Source: M3007 sp041392625 (GTDB taxonomy: Bacteria > Bacteroidota > Bacteroidia > Chitinophagales > Saprospiraceae). Taken from it: a DNA stretch of 64,000 nucleotides. Below the pieces are notes generated by a model. That model saw only the letters and a program-made list of their open reading frames with translations. It was not told where the DNA came from and ran no database searches. The stretch lies in the NCBI GenBank assembly GCA_041392625.1, contig JAWKLR010000008.1, forward strand, positions 138,914 through 202,913. The letters are read 5' to 3'. This document shows, piece by piece, positions 35,960 to 43,998 of this stretch; within the stretch, counting starts at the first letter, position 1, and each line of letters opens with the position of its first letter. Position numbers and translations under genes: made by a program.

Positions 35960-36581
35960 AGAAAAGTCTAACTTGATACGTTAACCCCAACCCCAATGAC
36001 TCAACTGGGCACATCACAAGTAGTTGGCTTTGATCTTGATTTTCATTCAATCCTAAGTTGTAATAAACTTCAAATTTCAGGTTTTTATAGCATGGCCCCA
36101 AGCCGAAATGGATTCCATAATCCGTTAATTTCGCATCAGATTCAATGCCTGGTGCAGTTCTAACCGAATAGGATATATCTTGTATTAGGTGGTAGTTGCC
36201 TCCAATTTCCAAAAATAAAAATGGGATTGGTTTGTAGCAAACAGATAAGGTGTTGTAAAAGCATGTAAACTGCATTTTATCGAACCCCACAAACCCAGAG
36301 GTTCTAATGCCTGCTTCTTTTTTTGTAAAACCAAATTTGTAATTCAATTCAAAGAGTTCATTGAAACGGTGTGTTGCATAAATGCCCAATACGGTTGAGC
36401 CTGTGGAAAACCCTTTATCCATAAATTCAAAATGGCTCATAGTTGGAAAAACAAGCTTGCTTTCATACTTGGCGAGGTCATATCCAATTGCAGGTCCAAT
36501 AAATGTCTGTGAATGGGCAGGTCCATTGAATATTGCACATGCTAATAAAATGAGTAGGCTGGCTTTGTTTCTTCTTTTCAT
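35958..36581 (-). CDS. Outer-membrane beta-barrel protein
   Basis: 207 residues from the ATG at 36581 (signal MKRRNKASLLILLACAIFNGPAHSQ); the longer frame from 36641 places 20 residues before the signal. Strand-rich with Gly/aromatic pattern (FIGPAIGYDLAKYE, ELNYKFGFTKKEAG, FGLGPCYKNLKFEVYYNLGL) and ending in a closing strand (GLTYQVRLF). It resembles PorT-type small barrels; no function is known. It lies on the same strand as, and downstream of, the lipoprotein array. Confidence 0.75.
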   Translation of the reverse strand: MKRRNKASLLILLACAIFNGPAHSQTFIGPAIGYDLAKYESKLVFPTMSHFEFMDKGFSTGSTVLGIYATHRFNELFELNYKFGFTKKEAGIRTSGFVGFDKMQFTCFYNTLSVCYKPIPFLFLEIGGNYHLIQDISYSVRTAPGIESDAKLTDYGIHFGLGPCYKNLKFEVYYNLGLNENQDQSQLLVMCPVESLGLGLTYQVRLF

Positions 36582-36615
36582 GCCTTTGGTGTTTGTGGAG
36601 TTTCGATCTTGTTTT

Positions 36616-36770
36616 TTAATATGGAAAATAGCGTACATCAAAACGCCTATCAGTGATATGCACCTTATCGTTTGGATTTAACGTATCGTTATACACTGTA
36701 AACTCAAACAGCCCGGAAACAATGATTTCTATGGTATCAATATGGATGAATGAAGCGGAGGTTAATTTCC
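36616..36770 (-). pseudogene. Decayed C-terminal fragment of a lipoprotein-array gene
   Basis: The minus-strand frame that ends with TAA at 36616-36618 reads FIHIDTIEIIVSGLFEF followed by TVYNDTLNPNDKV and RRFDVRYFPY, which is nearly the same as the last 45 residues of the gene at 38068. It has no start and lies immediately beyond the stop of the 36779 gene. DNA similarity to 38068-38200 is obvious over about 130 bases. It is a remnant of a fifth copy. Confidence 0.8.
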
Positions 36771-36778
36771 TGGGACTT

Positions 36779-37366
36779 CTATTCCGGGTAGTACATTTTA
36801 TCGAATCGACCTTCGGTTAGATAGATCGTGTCTAGGCCGTCAGTTGAAATGGCTCTGAAGTTGAAAACGCCAGATATTATGTTTTCTGTAGTGTCTAATC
36901 TGGTTAGATTAAACTGGTAATCAAATAATGTATCAATATTATAAACTTTGGTCCCAGACTGTAGGCCTATCCAAATTTCAGCTCTAAAAAAATCAGAGGT
37001 TAAATGAGAGATGCTTGAAAATTCATCTTCAATATGATCAAAATTAATTTTGAAGAAAGAATACTCTGTTGAATCAACCTTAGTTGGACTTAATTGCACC
37101 CTATTAATGTAGTCATTTCCATACCCTGTTTCATCATACCAAGCTATAAATTTATGCAGCGTTGGATCAAAAATATACGGGGCGATCCCAGCAACCCAAG
37201 GTTCCCCATTAATATAACACCCAAATGTATTTTCACCTGTCTGGTTAGCACATGGCAGGTCGGGCGGACAGTTTTGCTCTTTTTTACAACAGGCCAATAC
37301 GGTGAGCAAAAAGAAGGACATTGGCATCCATAGATGCCGGTTAAATCTGCTTGATTTGAGGTTCAT
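36779..37366 (-). CDS. Array lipoprotein A
   Basis: 195 residues, lipoprotein signal ending FLLTVLACCKKEQN. Three parts: a conserved N-terminal block (about residues 27-85, with ENTFGCYINGEPWVAG and FIAWYDETGYGND), a variable centre (about 86-145), and a conserved end (DTTENIISGVFNFR, DTIYLTEGRFDKMYYPE). The N-terminal block differs at only a few positions from gene B, but the centres share almost nothing. It is the last intact gene of a four-gene operon from the 39.3 kb promoter. Positive and acidic residues just after the Cys resemble surface-export signals of Bacteroidota lipoproteins; that is inference. Confidence 0.8.
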   Translation of the reverse strand: MNLKSSRFNRHLWMPMSFFLLTVLACCKKEQNCPPDLPCANQTGENTFGCYINGEPWVAGIAPYIFDPTLHKFIAWYDETGYGNDYINRVQLSPTKVDSTEYSFFKINFDHIEDEFSSISHLTSDFFRAEIWIGLQSGTKVYNIDTLFDYQFNLTRLDTTENIISGVFNFRAISTDGLDTIYLTEGRFDKMYYPE

Positions 37367-37410
37367 GGTGTGGGTTTTATGAGTGCATTCGTGTGATTTT
37401 ATCCTGAAGA

Positions 37411-37998
37411 TTATTCTGGATAATAAACTTTGTCGAATCGACCTTCGGTGATATAAATAGTATCCAAACCGTCTTCGGAGATAGTTCGAAAGTTAAACGT
37501 GCCAGCAATAGTATTGGAAGATGTGTCTATCTTTTCAAACTTAAAAATATAGTTATAAAGTGTATCAAGATAATAGTCATCATCAAAAGGGGAGTCTTCA
37601 AGTGAAATGTGAGCATAAATATCATTAGGAGAATGATTGTCAATCAAAATTGTATTCTCGTATACTCCGCTCAGGATGATAGTAATGAAGTCAAATATTG
37701 TTGAATCCACAGAGATAACTTTGATCGTTAATTTATTATTATTGTCATCCCCATATCCTGTTTCATCATACCAGGCAATAAACTTATGAAGGGTCGGGTC
37801 TAAAATATATGGGGCAATCCCAGCAACCCAAGGTTCCCCATCAATATAACACCCAAATGTATTTTCACCTGTCTGGGTAGCACATGGCAGATCAGGCGGG
37901 CAGTTTTGTTCTTTTTTACAACACGCTAGCAGAGTGAGCAAAAAGGCGCAAATCGAAAAAGCAAATGGTAGTAAAAAAAGAGAAGTTTTGAAACGCAT
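37411..37998 (-). CDS. Array lipoprotein B
   Basis: 195 residues with signal FLLTLLACCKKEQN. The conserved N-terminal block (ENTFGCYIDGEPWVAGIAPYI, HKFIAWYDETGYGDD) is near-identical to gene A, the centre (KLTIKVISVDSTIFDFITII, NHSPNDIYAHISLEDSPFDD) is unrelated, and the end (DTLYNYIFKFEKIDT, GLDTIYITEGRFDKVYYPE) converges again. It lies 44 bases upstream of gene A. Conserved core word NTFGCY(V/I)(N/D)G is shared by all array members and by a broad uncharacterised Bacteroidota lipoprotein family. Confidence 0.8.
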   Translation of the reverse strand: MRFKTSLFLLPFAFSICAFLLTLLACCKKEQNCPPDLPCATQTGENTFGCYIDGEPWVAGIAPYILDPTLHKFIAWYDETGYGDDNNNKLTIKVISVDSTIFDFITIILSGVYENTILIDNHSPNDIYAHISLEDSPFDDDYYLDTLYNYIFKFEKIDTSSNTIAGTFNFRTISEDGLDTIYITEGRFDKVYYPE

Positions 37999-38067
37999 GT
38001 TGATTTTTAGATTTTAAGGGTGTGTACGATTTTTGTAGCCAATATTTTGGTTCCGTATCAACAACTT

Positions 38068-38643
38068 TTAATATGGAAAATAGCGCACATCAAATCGTCC
38101 ATCTGTTATGCGCACCTTGTCGTTGGGATTTAGCGTATCGTTATAAACGGTGAATTCAAAAAGTCCAGAAATAATGTTTTCTACGGTGTCGATGTAAGTA
38201 ATTGTTATACAGTTTGTATCTAATGTAAAGTAGTCACTTAAATATCTTTCACCCGATGATTTTTTATATCTAGCGGATACAGAATTCTCTATTGAACAAA
38301 ATTCTTGTGTTGAGAAATTAGAGTTTTTACAGACAATAGACATCCACTCATCCCTATTTTGATCCACACTATAACAGCTTATTATTAAGTTGCCACTGGC
38401 ATCACTTTCATAGTAATATGGGATAATATCATGAATTGTAACTGAACCTGGAGGAACTTGCGCTACCCACAATTCTCCATTGACATAGCAACCAAAGGTA
38501 TTGGCTCCAGTGTGTGTAATAGGAGGTAAGGTGTCCTTGTTATCAGTAGTTGGCGGAATGACCAAAATAGGGTCTTTTATGCAAGATGGAATGCATAAAA
38601 GCAGCACAGCTGAAAATAGAAGTACGGTATTAATTTTTCTCAT
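38068..38643 (-). CDS. Array lipoprotein C
   Basis: 191 residues. Signal LFSAVLLLCIPSC (Cys21), then KDP. Block 1 (PPITHTGANTFGCYVNGELW, VAQVPPGSVTIHDII) is close to gene D, the centre (ESDASGNLIISCYSVDQNRDE, STQEFCSIENSVSARYKKSSG) is mostly its own, and the end (DTVENIISGLFEF, DTLNPNDKVRITDGRFDVRYFPY) matches gene D and the decayed fragment at 36616. The C-terminal block contains the shared word (T)(E/D)GRFD. It is third of four intact genes. Confidence 0.8.
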   Translation of the reverse strand: MRKINTVLLFSAVLLLCIPSCIKDPILVIPPTTDNKDTLPPITHTGANTFGCYVNGELWVAQVPPGSVTIHDIIPYYYESDASGNLIISCYSVDQNRDEWMSIVCKNSNFSTQEFCSIENSVSARYKKSSGERYLSDYFTLDTNCITITYIDTVENIISGLFEFTVYNDTLNPNDKVRITDGRFDVRYFPY

Positions 38644-38691
38644 GGCAATGGGATTTTAAAGAAAAAATCTACAGGTATTCCTTTGTTCATT

Positions 38692-39270
38692 TTAAAAAGG
38701 AAAATAGCGCACATCAAATCTTCCATCTGTGATGCGCACTTTATTATTTAGGTTTAGAGAATCTGGATTCACGACAAACTCAAATAAGCCAGAAACTATA
38801 TTCTCAACGGTATCTAAATTAGTGATAGTAACACAACAAGAGTCGCAATCAAAATATCCGTTTTTGCACCAATTTCCATTTGTATCCTTGTATTGGGCAA
38901 AAACTTGATCGGAATTACAAAAAGTATTTTCCGTCAATTCAGTATTTAGACTAAATGAAATCCAATCTGAAATTTGATTTTGAGGATCAATGTTGTTGCA
39001 TTCAATAAAAAAATATCCTTCGCTATCACTTTCTTTTAGTTGAGCAATTATGTCATGATAAGTCACAGTCCCCAATGGCACTTGCGCCACCCACAATTCT
39101 CCATTGACATAGCAACCGAAGGTGTTGGCTCCAGTGTGTGTTATTGGAGGCAGTGTATCGTAGTTGAAAGTCGGTGAAATATAAGGAGATCGAGACTCTT
39201 TTTTGCAAGCAAGGATCAAACTCAGTAACAGTATGCAAAGCGTCAGAGTGTATGGTATTTTTAGAGTCAT
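38692..39270 (-). CDS. Array lipoprotein D
   Basis: 192 residues, first gene of the operon, with signal LCILLLSLILAC (Cys) followed by KKES. Same plan: PPITHTGANTFGCYVNGELW, VAQVPLGTVTYHDII, then a variable centre with four nearby Cys (NSDQVFAQYKDTNGNWCKNG, DCDSCC), then the common end (DTVENIVSGLFEF, KVRITDGRFDVRYFPF). The promoter at 39295-39325 gives a leader of about 18 bases. The adjacent divergent HTH gene is the obvious candidate regulator. Confidence 0.8.
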   Translation of the reverse strand: MTLKIPYTLTLCILLLSLILACKKESRSPYISPTFNYDTLPPITHTGANTFGCYVNGELWVAQVPLGTVTYHDIIAQLKESDSEGYFFIECNNIDPQNQISDWISFSLNTELTENTFCNSDQVFAQYKDTNGNWCKNGYFDCDSCCVTITNLDTVENIVSGLFEFVVNPDSLNLNNKVRITDGRFDVRYFPF

Positions 39271-39294
39271 CTTGCATCGAAATTAATGATACTA

Positions 39295-39325
39295 CAAAGG
39301 TAGCTGGGCATTTCAAGGCATACAA
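39295..39325 (-). promoter_or_regulatory. Bacteroidota-type promoter for the lipoprotein array
   Basis: On the minus strand: TTG (plus CAA at 39323-39325), 20 bases, then TACCTTTG (plus CAAAGGTA at 39295-39302). Predicted start near 39288. Confidence 0.7.
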
Positions 39326-39446
39326 ACACTCCATTATCAGATTAAGGCAGCCCTTGCCTTCAATTTGCCATTTCCCGGCATTTTTCTTGTACTCAGTGGA
39401 TGTTTTTCTCTTATTTTGCCAATTCAATTTTTGACCTTATCAGAAT

Positions 39447-40457
39447 ATGGCAAACCCGACACGCTTTCACGAGTTTTTTCTCAAAAAGTTACAGGAAAAA
39501 ACAGAAAATAATTCATCAATTGCTAAAATCGTCGCTCAGGTCCTTGGGATTTCTGTAAGCACTGCCTATAAAAAGGTACGAGGCGATGTTGCGTTTTCAA
39601 TCGAAGAATGCAAAGTCCTGGCTACTCAATTTGACATTAGCATTGATGAATGGATTTTCCCCGAATCCTCCCGTCTGTTAGCCTATTACTCCCGGAGAAA
39701 TGATGAGCGGGCTTCTCCAACTTTTTTTCTTTCCTTCTTCCATACTGAGTTGACTAAAATCCGGCAACTTCCGGACACCAAGCTCTATTACAGTGCCTTC
39801 GACCTGCCCATGTTGTGGTACTTTGCAAAACCGGAATTAATCGCTTTTAAATTCTTCATTTGGAACAAGACCAACGACCAGGAGGGAAAACTCACTACAA
39901 CCCAATTTACTCCTGAACTGTTTTACAAACAGTTTCCAGATTTCAAACAGAAGTGCGAGGAAATATTTGATCTGTACCTGCAAATTGATACCGAAGAATA
40001 TTGGCCAGGTCTATTGTTTGCACAACTCATTAACCAGTTCCGGTTTAGTCTGGAATCCGGATACATTTCACGCAGCACCTTTGAATCCTTGCTTGACAGT
40101 TTACTCAATCTGAATGACCTGCTTTTCAATCAGGCGCAGAAAGGGTTTAAGGTAAATACCAAGGAGAAGCCTACGGGCGGGAACCTCTCCTTATATATCA
40201 ATGACCTGTTTGTAACCAATGATACTATATTGGTACTGCGAAACGACAAACCTGTTTCTGTTTACCGGTCACTGGACAATCCCAATTTTATCCGGGTTGA
40301 GCAGAAGTGGTTTCTTGAAAATGTTGTGAACTGGCTGGATTCAATCCGACGGGTATCAAGCAAAATTAGTGTGGATGGAGAACGCAGCCGCAGGATGTAC
40401 TTTGAGGCCACTCGATTGAGGATTGAGGAGGTGAGAGAGCGGGCACATAGGTTGTAA
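39447..40457 (+). CDS. HTH DNA-binding protein divergent from the array
   Basis: 336 residues, cytoplasmic. Residues about 20-70 form a Cro/XRE-like helix-turn-helix (SSIAKIVAQVLGISVSTAYKKV followed by SIEECKVLATQFDISIDEWI). The remaining 260 residues are mixed alpha-beta with no family I recognise. Proteins with this N-terminal layout occur in Bacteroidota, so a transcription factor role is a fair inference. It is divergently transcribed from array gene D with 176 bases between the ATGs, so it probably controls the array. A -7-like word (TATTTTG, 39412-39418) with TTG 22 bases upstream may be its promoter. Confidence 0.75.
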   Translation: MANPTRFHEFFLKKLQEKTENNSSIAKIVAQVLGISVSTAYKKVRGDVAFSIEECKVLATQFDISIDEWIFPESSRLLAYYSRRNDERASPTFFLSFFHTELTKIRQLPDTKLYYSAFDLPMLWYFAKPELIAFKFFIWNKTNDQEGKLTTTQFTPELFYKQFPDFKQKCEEIFDLYLQIDTEEYWPGLLFAQLINQFRFSLESGYISRSTFESLLDSLLNLNDLLFNQAQKGFKVNTKEKPTGGNLSLYINDLFVTNDTILVLRNDKPVSVYRSLDNPNFIRVEQKWFLENVVNWLDSIRRVSSKISVDGERSRRMYFEATRLRIEEVRERAHRL

Positions 40458-40534
40458 CGTGCATACTCCAACACCCAACATGTATTCAAATGCCAGGGCT
40501 CACACCCTCGATTCCGATTTTATTGTACGTTTCT

Positions 40535-42067
40535 CTACCCCCCAATCAAACTCCTACCCGTCATTTCCTTTGGCTGCGGAATGTCCATTAAATGCAGCAT
40601 GGTAGGGGCTACATCGGCGAGGGCACCGGTTGTGAGCTTGGTGTTTTGGTCAATGTCTTTGCCTACCAACATGCAAGGGACCGGATTCATGGTGTGGGCT
40701 GTGTTGGGACTACCGTCTTCGTTCACGATGTAATCGGAGTTGCCGTGGTCTGCAATCAATACCATCTGGTAGCCGTGGTGCATGGCAAGAGGCACAATTT
40801 GGCTCAGGCAGTGGTCCACCGTTTCAGCGGCTTTAATGGCGGCTTCCAGTACGCCGGTGTGGCCCACCATGTCGGTGTTTGCAAAATTGAGGCAGATGAA
40901 ATCCGGTTCGTGGTTGCGAATATCTTGCATGATCGCTTCTGTGATGCCGAATGCACTCATTTCAGGCTGCAGATCGTAGGTAGCAACTTTGGGTGAAGGA
41001 ATCATGATTCGCCGCTCTCCCTCAAATTCTGCTTCCCGGCCGCCGGAAAAGAAGAAGGTTACGTGTGGGTATTTTTCGGTCTCGGCAATGCGGACCTGGG
41101 TTTTTCCTGCTTTTTCAAGTACCTCGCCCATAGTCATTTGCACGTCTTCTTTTTCATACATGACTTCTACTCCTTTGTACGAATCATCGTACTTGGTCAT
41201 GGTCAAATAGCGCAATGGGATGGTATGCATGTTGTATTCGTGCATGGTCTCCTGGGTGAGTACGGTTGTCAATTCGCGTAGCCGGTCGGTCCGGAAGTTG
41301 AAGCAAAGTACTACATCTCCCTCCTGAATCGTAGCCTGGTCGATCAGGTCTTCCCGGAAAACGGGCTTGATAAATTCGTCTGTTACATTGGCCTCATAAC
41401 TTTCCTGGATGGACTTTAAAAGGTCCTTGCTTGGAGTAGCCTGCGCGTGTACCAGGCAGTTGTAGGCCAATTGAACGCGCTCCCAGCGTTTGTCGCGGTC
41501 CATGGCATAATAGCGGCCGGTGATGGAGGCAAGTTCGACGGGACTGTCCTCAATGTGTTTGAGTAAATCCTGGATAAAACCATATCCGCTTTTGGGGTCG
41601 CAGTCGCGCCCGTCGGTAAATGCATGGACAAACACCTTGTTGTTGCCCTGTTCGGTGGCAATATCACAAATTGCTTTCAGGTGGTTGATGTGGGAGTGGA
41701 CTCCGCCATCGGATACCAGCCCCAGAAAGTGAACCGATTTGTTTTTTGCCCGTGCATACTCCAGGGCCTTTAACAGCACCTGATTTTGTTCCATTTTTTT
41801 CTCGCGAATTTCCTTATTGATGCGAGCCAGTTCCTGCCAGACAATCCGGCCAGCCCCGATGTTGAGGTGTCCTACCTCTGAGTTACCCATTTGCCCTTCG
41901 GGCAAGCCAACGGCTTCTCCGAAAGTAGTTAGGGTACTGTGCGGATATTTTTTGATCAAACTATCCCAAAATGGAGTGTCTGCTTGTGCAATGGCATCGG
42001 CTTCGCGTTTGGGACCAATCCCCCAACCATCGAGAATAAGTAAAAAGGCACGCTTTGAATCTGACAT
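40535..42067 (-). CDS. gpmI: Phosphoglycerate mutase, cofactor-independent
   Basis: 510 residues from the ATG at 42067 (another in-frame ATG at 42076). It interconverts 3- and 2-phosphoglycerate in glycolysis using two Mn ions and a Ser nucleophile. Signatures: LLILDGWGIGP with the first metal Asp, GQMGNSEVGHLNIGAGR with the phosphoserine Ser, SDGGVHSHINHL, HAFTDGRDCDP, and the C-terminal metal sites FANTDMVGHTGV and IADHGNSDY. The length is usual. A gap of about 295 bases with a repetitive element separates it from mscL. Confidence 0.97.
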   Translation of the reverse strand: MSDSKRAFLLILDGWGIGPKREADAIAQADTPFWDSLIKKYPHSTLTTFGEAVGLPEGQMGNSEVGHLNIGAGRIVWQELARINKEIREKKMEQNQVLLKALEYARAKNKSVHFLGLVSDGGVHSHINHLKAICDIATEQGNNKVFVHAFTDGRDCDPKSGYGFIQDLLKHIEDSPVELASITGRYYAMDRDKRWERVQLAYNCLVHAQATPSKDLLKSIQESYEANVTDEFIKPVFREDLIDQATIQEGDVVLCFNFRTDRLRELTTVLTQETMHEYNMHTIPLRYLTMTKYDDSYKGVEVMYEKEDVQMTMGEVLEKAGKTQVRIAETEKYPHVTFFFSGGREAEFEGERRIMIPSPKVATYDLQPEMSAFGITEAIMQDIRNHEPDFICLNFANTDMVGHTGVLEAAIKAAETVDHCLSQIVPLAMHHGYQMVLIADHGNSDYIVNEDGSPNTAHTMNPVPCMLVGKDIDQNTKLTTGALADVAPTMLHLMDIPQPKEMTGRSLIGG

Positions 42068-42189
42068 CGTATACATTTGAATATGCTCTCAAGCCAACTG
42101 CGAATCGAGAGTAAGGACGAAAATAACTTTCCTACAAAGGTCTTGTTTTAAATTTGTTTTCACGGATTGATTGGGTGGTTTTTTGTTTT

Positions 42190-42294
42190 AGTCGTCAGTC
42201 GTCAGTCGTCAGTTTTTATTATTGGACTTTCTGATCGCTGACTACTTCCTAGTCCAACTAAGTTGGACTAGGAAGTACTGACCACTGACCACTA
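42190..42294. repeat. REP-like palindromic element
   Basis: Three tandem TCGTCAG units (42192-42212) lie left of a perfect 17-base inverted repeat, TACTTCCTAGTCCAACT and complement around one base (42243-42277), and two ACTGACC units plus ACT follow on the right (42277-42293). The left units are near-complements of the right units, so the whole block is one large imperfect inverted repeat. It looks like a repetitive extragenic palindrome rather than a gene. Confidence 0.75.
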
Positions 42295-42333
42295 AAATAA
42301 ATACCCGCCGACAGCTTGCTGTGCGACGGGTAT
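42293..42333 (-). terminator. Terminator after mscL
   Basis: Minus-strand hairpin ATACCCG ... CGGGTAT with an inner CAGC/GCTG pair, followed by TTATTTTA. Confidence 0.7.
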
Positions 42334-42362
42334 GTTCAATTTATCTGAGTTGTTGGTCCTGC

Positions 42363-42638
42363 TTATTCGGCTTTTTTGCCAGCGGCTCTTACCAGGAAAA
42401 AGAGGACAATACCTACCATGAGGAAGTTAACCACTGCATTGATGAGGTTGCCAACCAATACCGGGCCTAGGGTCACTTCGCTGAAATCTGGATTTCCGGT
42501 GATCATTCCGAGGATGGGTGAAATCACATCATTAACCAGGGAGTCGATGATTTTCTGAAAAGCACCTGCAATAATTACTGCTTCTGCAAGGGCGTGAACA
42601 TCACCGCGAAGTAAAAATGCTTTTAATTCTTGCCACAT
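42363..42638 (-). CDS. mscL: Compact large-conductance mechanosensitive channel
   Basis: 91 residues against about 130-140 for typical MscL. The first transmembrane helix is recognisable (RGDVHALAEAVIIAGAFQKI followed by IDSLVNDVISP), the periplasmic loop is very short (ITGNPDFSEVTLGPV), and the second helix (NAVVNFLMVGIVLFFLVRAAG) ends a few residues before the stop; the usual cytoplasmic C-terminal helix is missing. Stretch-activated pore for osmotic downshock. There is no sign of a frameshift, so this is a genuinely short form. It has its own terminator. The function is likely but not proven. Confidence 0.85.
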   Translation of the reverse strand: MWQELKAFLLRGDVHALAEAVIIAGAFQKIIDSLVNDVISPILGMITGNPDFSEVTLGPVLVGNLINAVVNFLMVGIVLFFLVRAAGKKAE

Positions 42639-42831
42639 AATAGAGTTGTTTTGTTGTGATGAATAAACAAATTAGAATGAATTCTTAGACGCAAGATAGC
42701 CAATAAGTTTCTCAACAAAACTGAATTTTCATGTAGTTTGAAAAAGTTGGTAGGAGACTGCTTTCTTTTTTCTGTACAAATTAATTGAAAAACAGAGATG
42801 CTTGGCTGTACCGAATGATGTTCAGATCGGT

Positions 42832-43962
42832 CTATTCTGTTTCATAAAACAGATCAGAGGCAATCCCGTCGGCAAGTAATTTGCCTGCTCGTGTCAACCG
42901 ATACGTGTTCTCGGAAAGTTGCATCAAGCCAGTCTCCAGGTGCATTTGTGCCTGGATTTTGAAATGGGCAAGGTACTCCGGAGGAAATGTTTGTAGTTTT
43001 TCGATGGTGCATCCCCACATGGTGCGCAGGGAGGTCATCACGTATTCGTTGTATTGTTGGGTAGTGCTCAGTTGTTCTAGTTCAAAAGGGACGATTCCTT
43101 CCTGGATAGAGCGGATATATTTGGCATTGTTTGCTACGTTCCACTGCCGGGATACGCCGTTGAATGAATGGGCTGAGGGCCCGATTCCGAGGTAGTGGCT
43201 TCCAGTCCAATAGCTGGTGTTGTGGCGCGCATATTTTCCGGGCTTCGCAAAATTTGAGATTTCATAATGTGCATACCCTGCAGCTTCCAGGCGGTGCACA
43301 AGCCATTCAAACTGTCGGGCTGCCTTTTGTTCGTCAATGGGTTTTTCCTTTCCTTTTTTTACAAAATGTCCCAATGCAGTTCCATCCTCAACAGTCATGC
43401 AATAACATGAAATATGTGGTATGTCAAATTGGATAAGAGTCTCTACATTTTCCTGCCATTGTGCATCGCTGGTTGTAGGTGCCCCATAAATCAGATCAAT
43501 GGTTAGGGCGTCGAATCCAACCTGAATGGCGTATTCGATGCAGCTTCGGGCCTCCACAGCGTTGTGTGCCCGGTTCATCCATTTCAGGTCTTCATTTGAA
43601 AAAGACTGAACTCCAATGCTCAAGCGGTTTACCGGACTGTGTTTTTTTAAATATTCTATTTTCTCAACAGATAAATCATCCGGATTGGCTTCCAGGGTGA
43701 CTTCAGCATCCGGCGTAAGGCTATAGTATTTTAAAATGTGTTCAAAAAGCCGATCCAATTCACTGGGCTCTAGGAGTGAAGGAGTGCCTCCGCCTAAATA
43801 GACGGAGGCCAGCTCTTTATTTTCAAGGTAGGTATGCTGTAAATCCAATTCCCGGTTCAATGCTTCCAACAGCGGCTCCTTCTGTTTGAGGGAGGTTGAA
43901 AAATGAAAATTGCAATAGTGGCAAGCCTGTTTGCAAAAAGGAATGTGGATATATAAACCCAT
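42832..43962 (-). CDS. hemW: HemW-like radical SAM protein
   Basis: 376 residues. The N-terminus carries the radical SAM cluster motif CxxxCxxC (C10, C14, C17; IPFCKQACHYCNFHF). HemW features continue with YLGGGTPSLL, EANPDDLSVEKIEYL, RLSIGVQSFSNEDL, and the C-terminal winged-helix domain (RTMWGCTIEKLQTF ... RLTRAGKLLADGIASDLF). HemN itself is longer and has an extra N-terminal arm, absent here. HemW is a haem chaperone rather than a coproporphyrinogen oxidase; annotation pipelines often call it HemN. Confidence 0.93.
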   Translation of the reverse strand: MGLYIHIPFCKQACHYCNFHFSTSLKQKEPLLEALNRELDLQHTYLENKELASVYLGGGTPSLLEPSELDRLFEHILKYYSLTPDAEVTLEANPDDLSVEKIEYLKKHSPVNRLSIGVQSFSNEDLKWMNRAHNAVEARSCIEYAIQVGFDALTIDLIYGAPTTSDAQWQENVETLIQFDIPHISCYCMTVEDGTALGHFVKKGKEKPIDEQKAARQFEWLVHRLEAAGYAHYEISNFAKPGKYARHNTSYWTGSHYLGIGPSAHSFNGVSRQWNVANNAKYIRSIQEGIVPFELEQLSTTQQYNEYVMTSLRTMWGCTIEKLQTFPPEYLAHFKIQAQMHLETGLMQLSENTYRLTRAGKLLADGIASDLFYETE

Positions 43963-43998
43963 TTTTTAGGCGTGGTGCGTCAACAGGGTGACAACCAT

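Larger units (their letters stand above)
42068..42362. other. Intergenic region with repetitive element
   Basis: About 295 bases between the gpmI start and the mscL stop. Holds the repeat at 42190-42294 and the mscL terminator; otherwise no gene. Confidence 0.6.
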
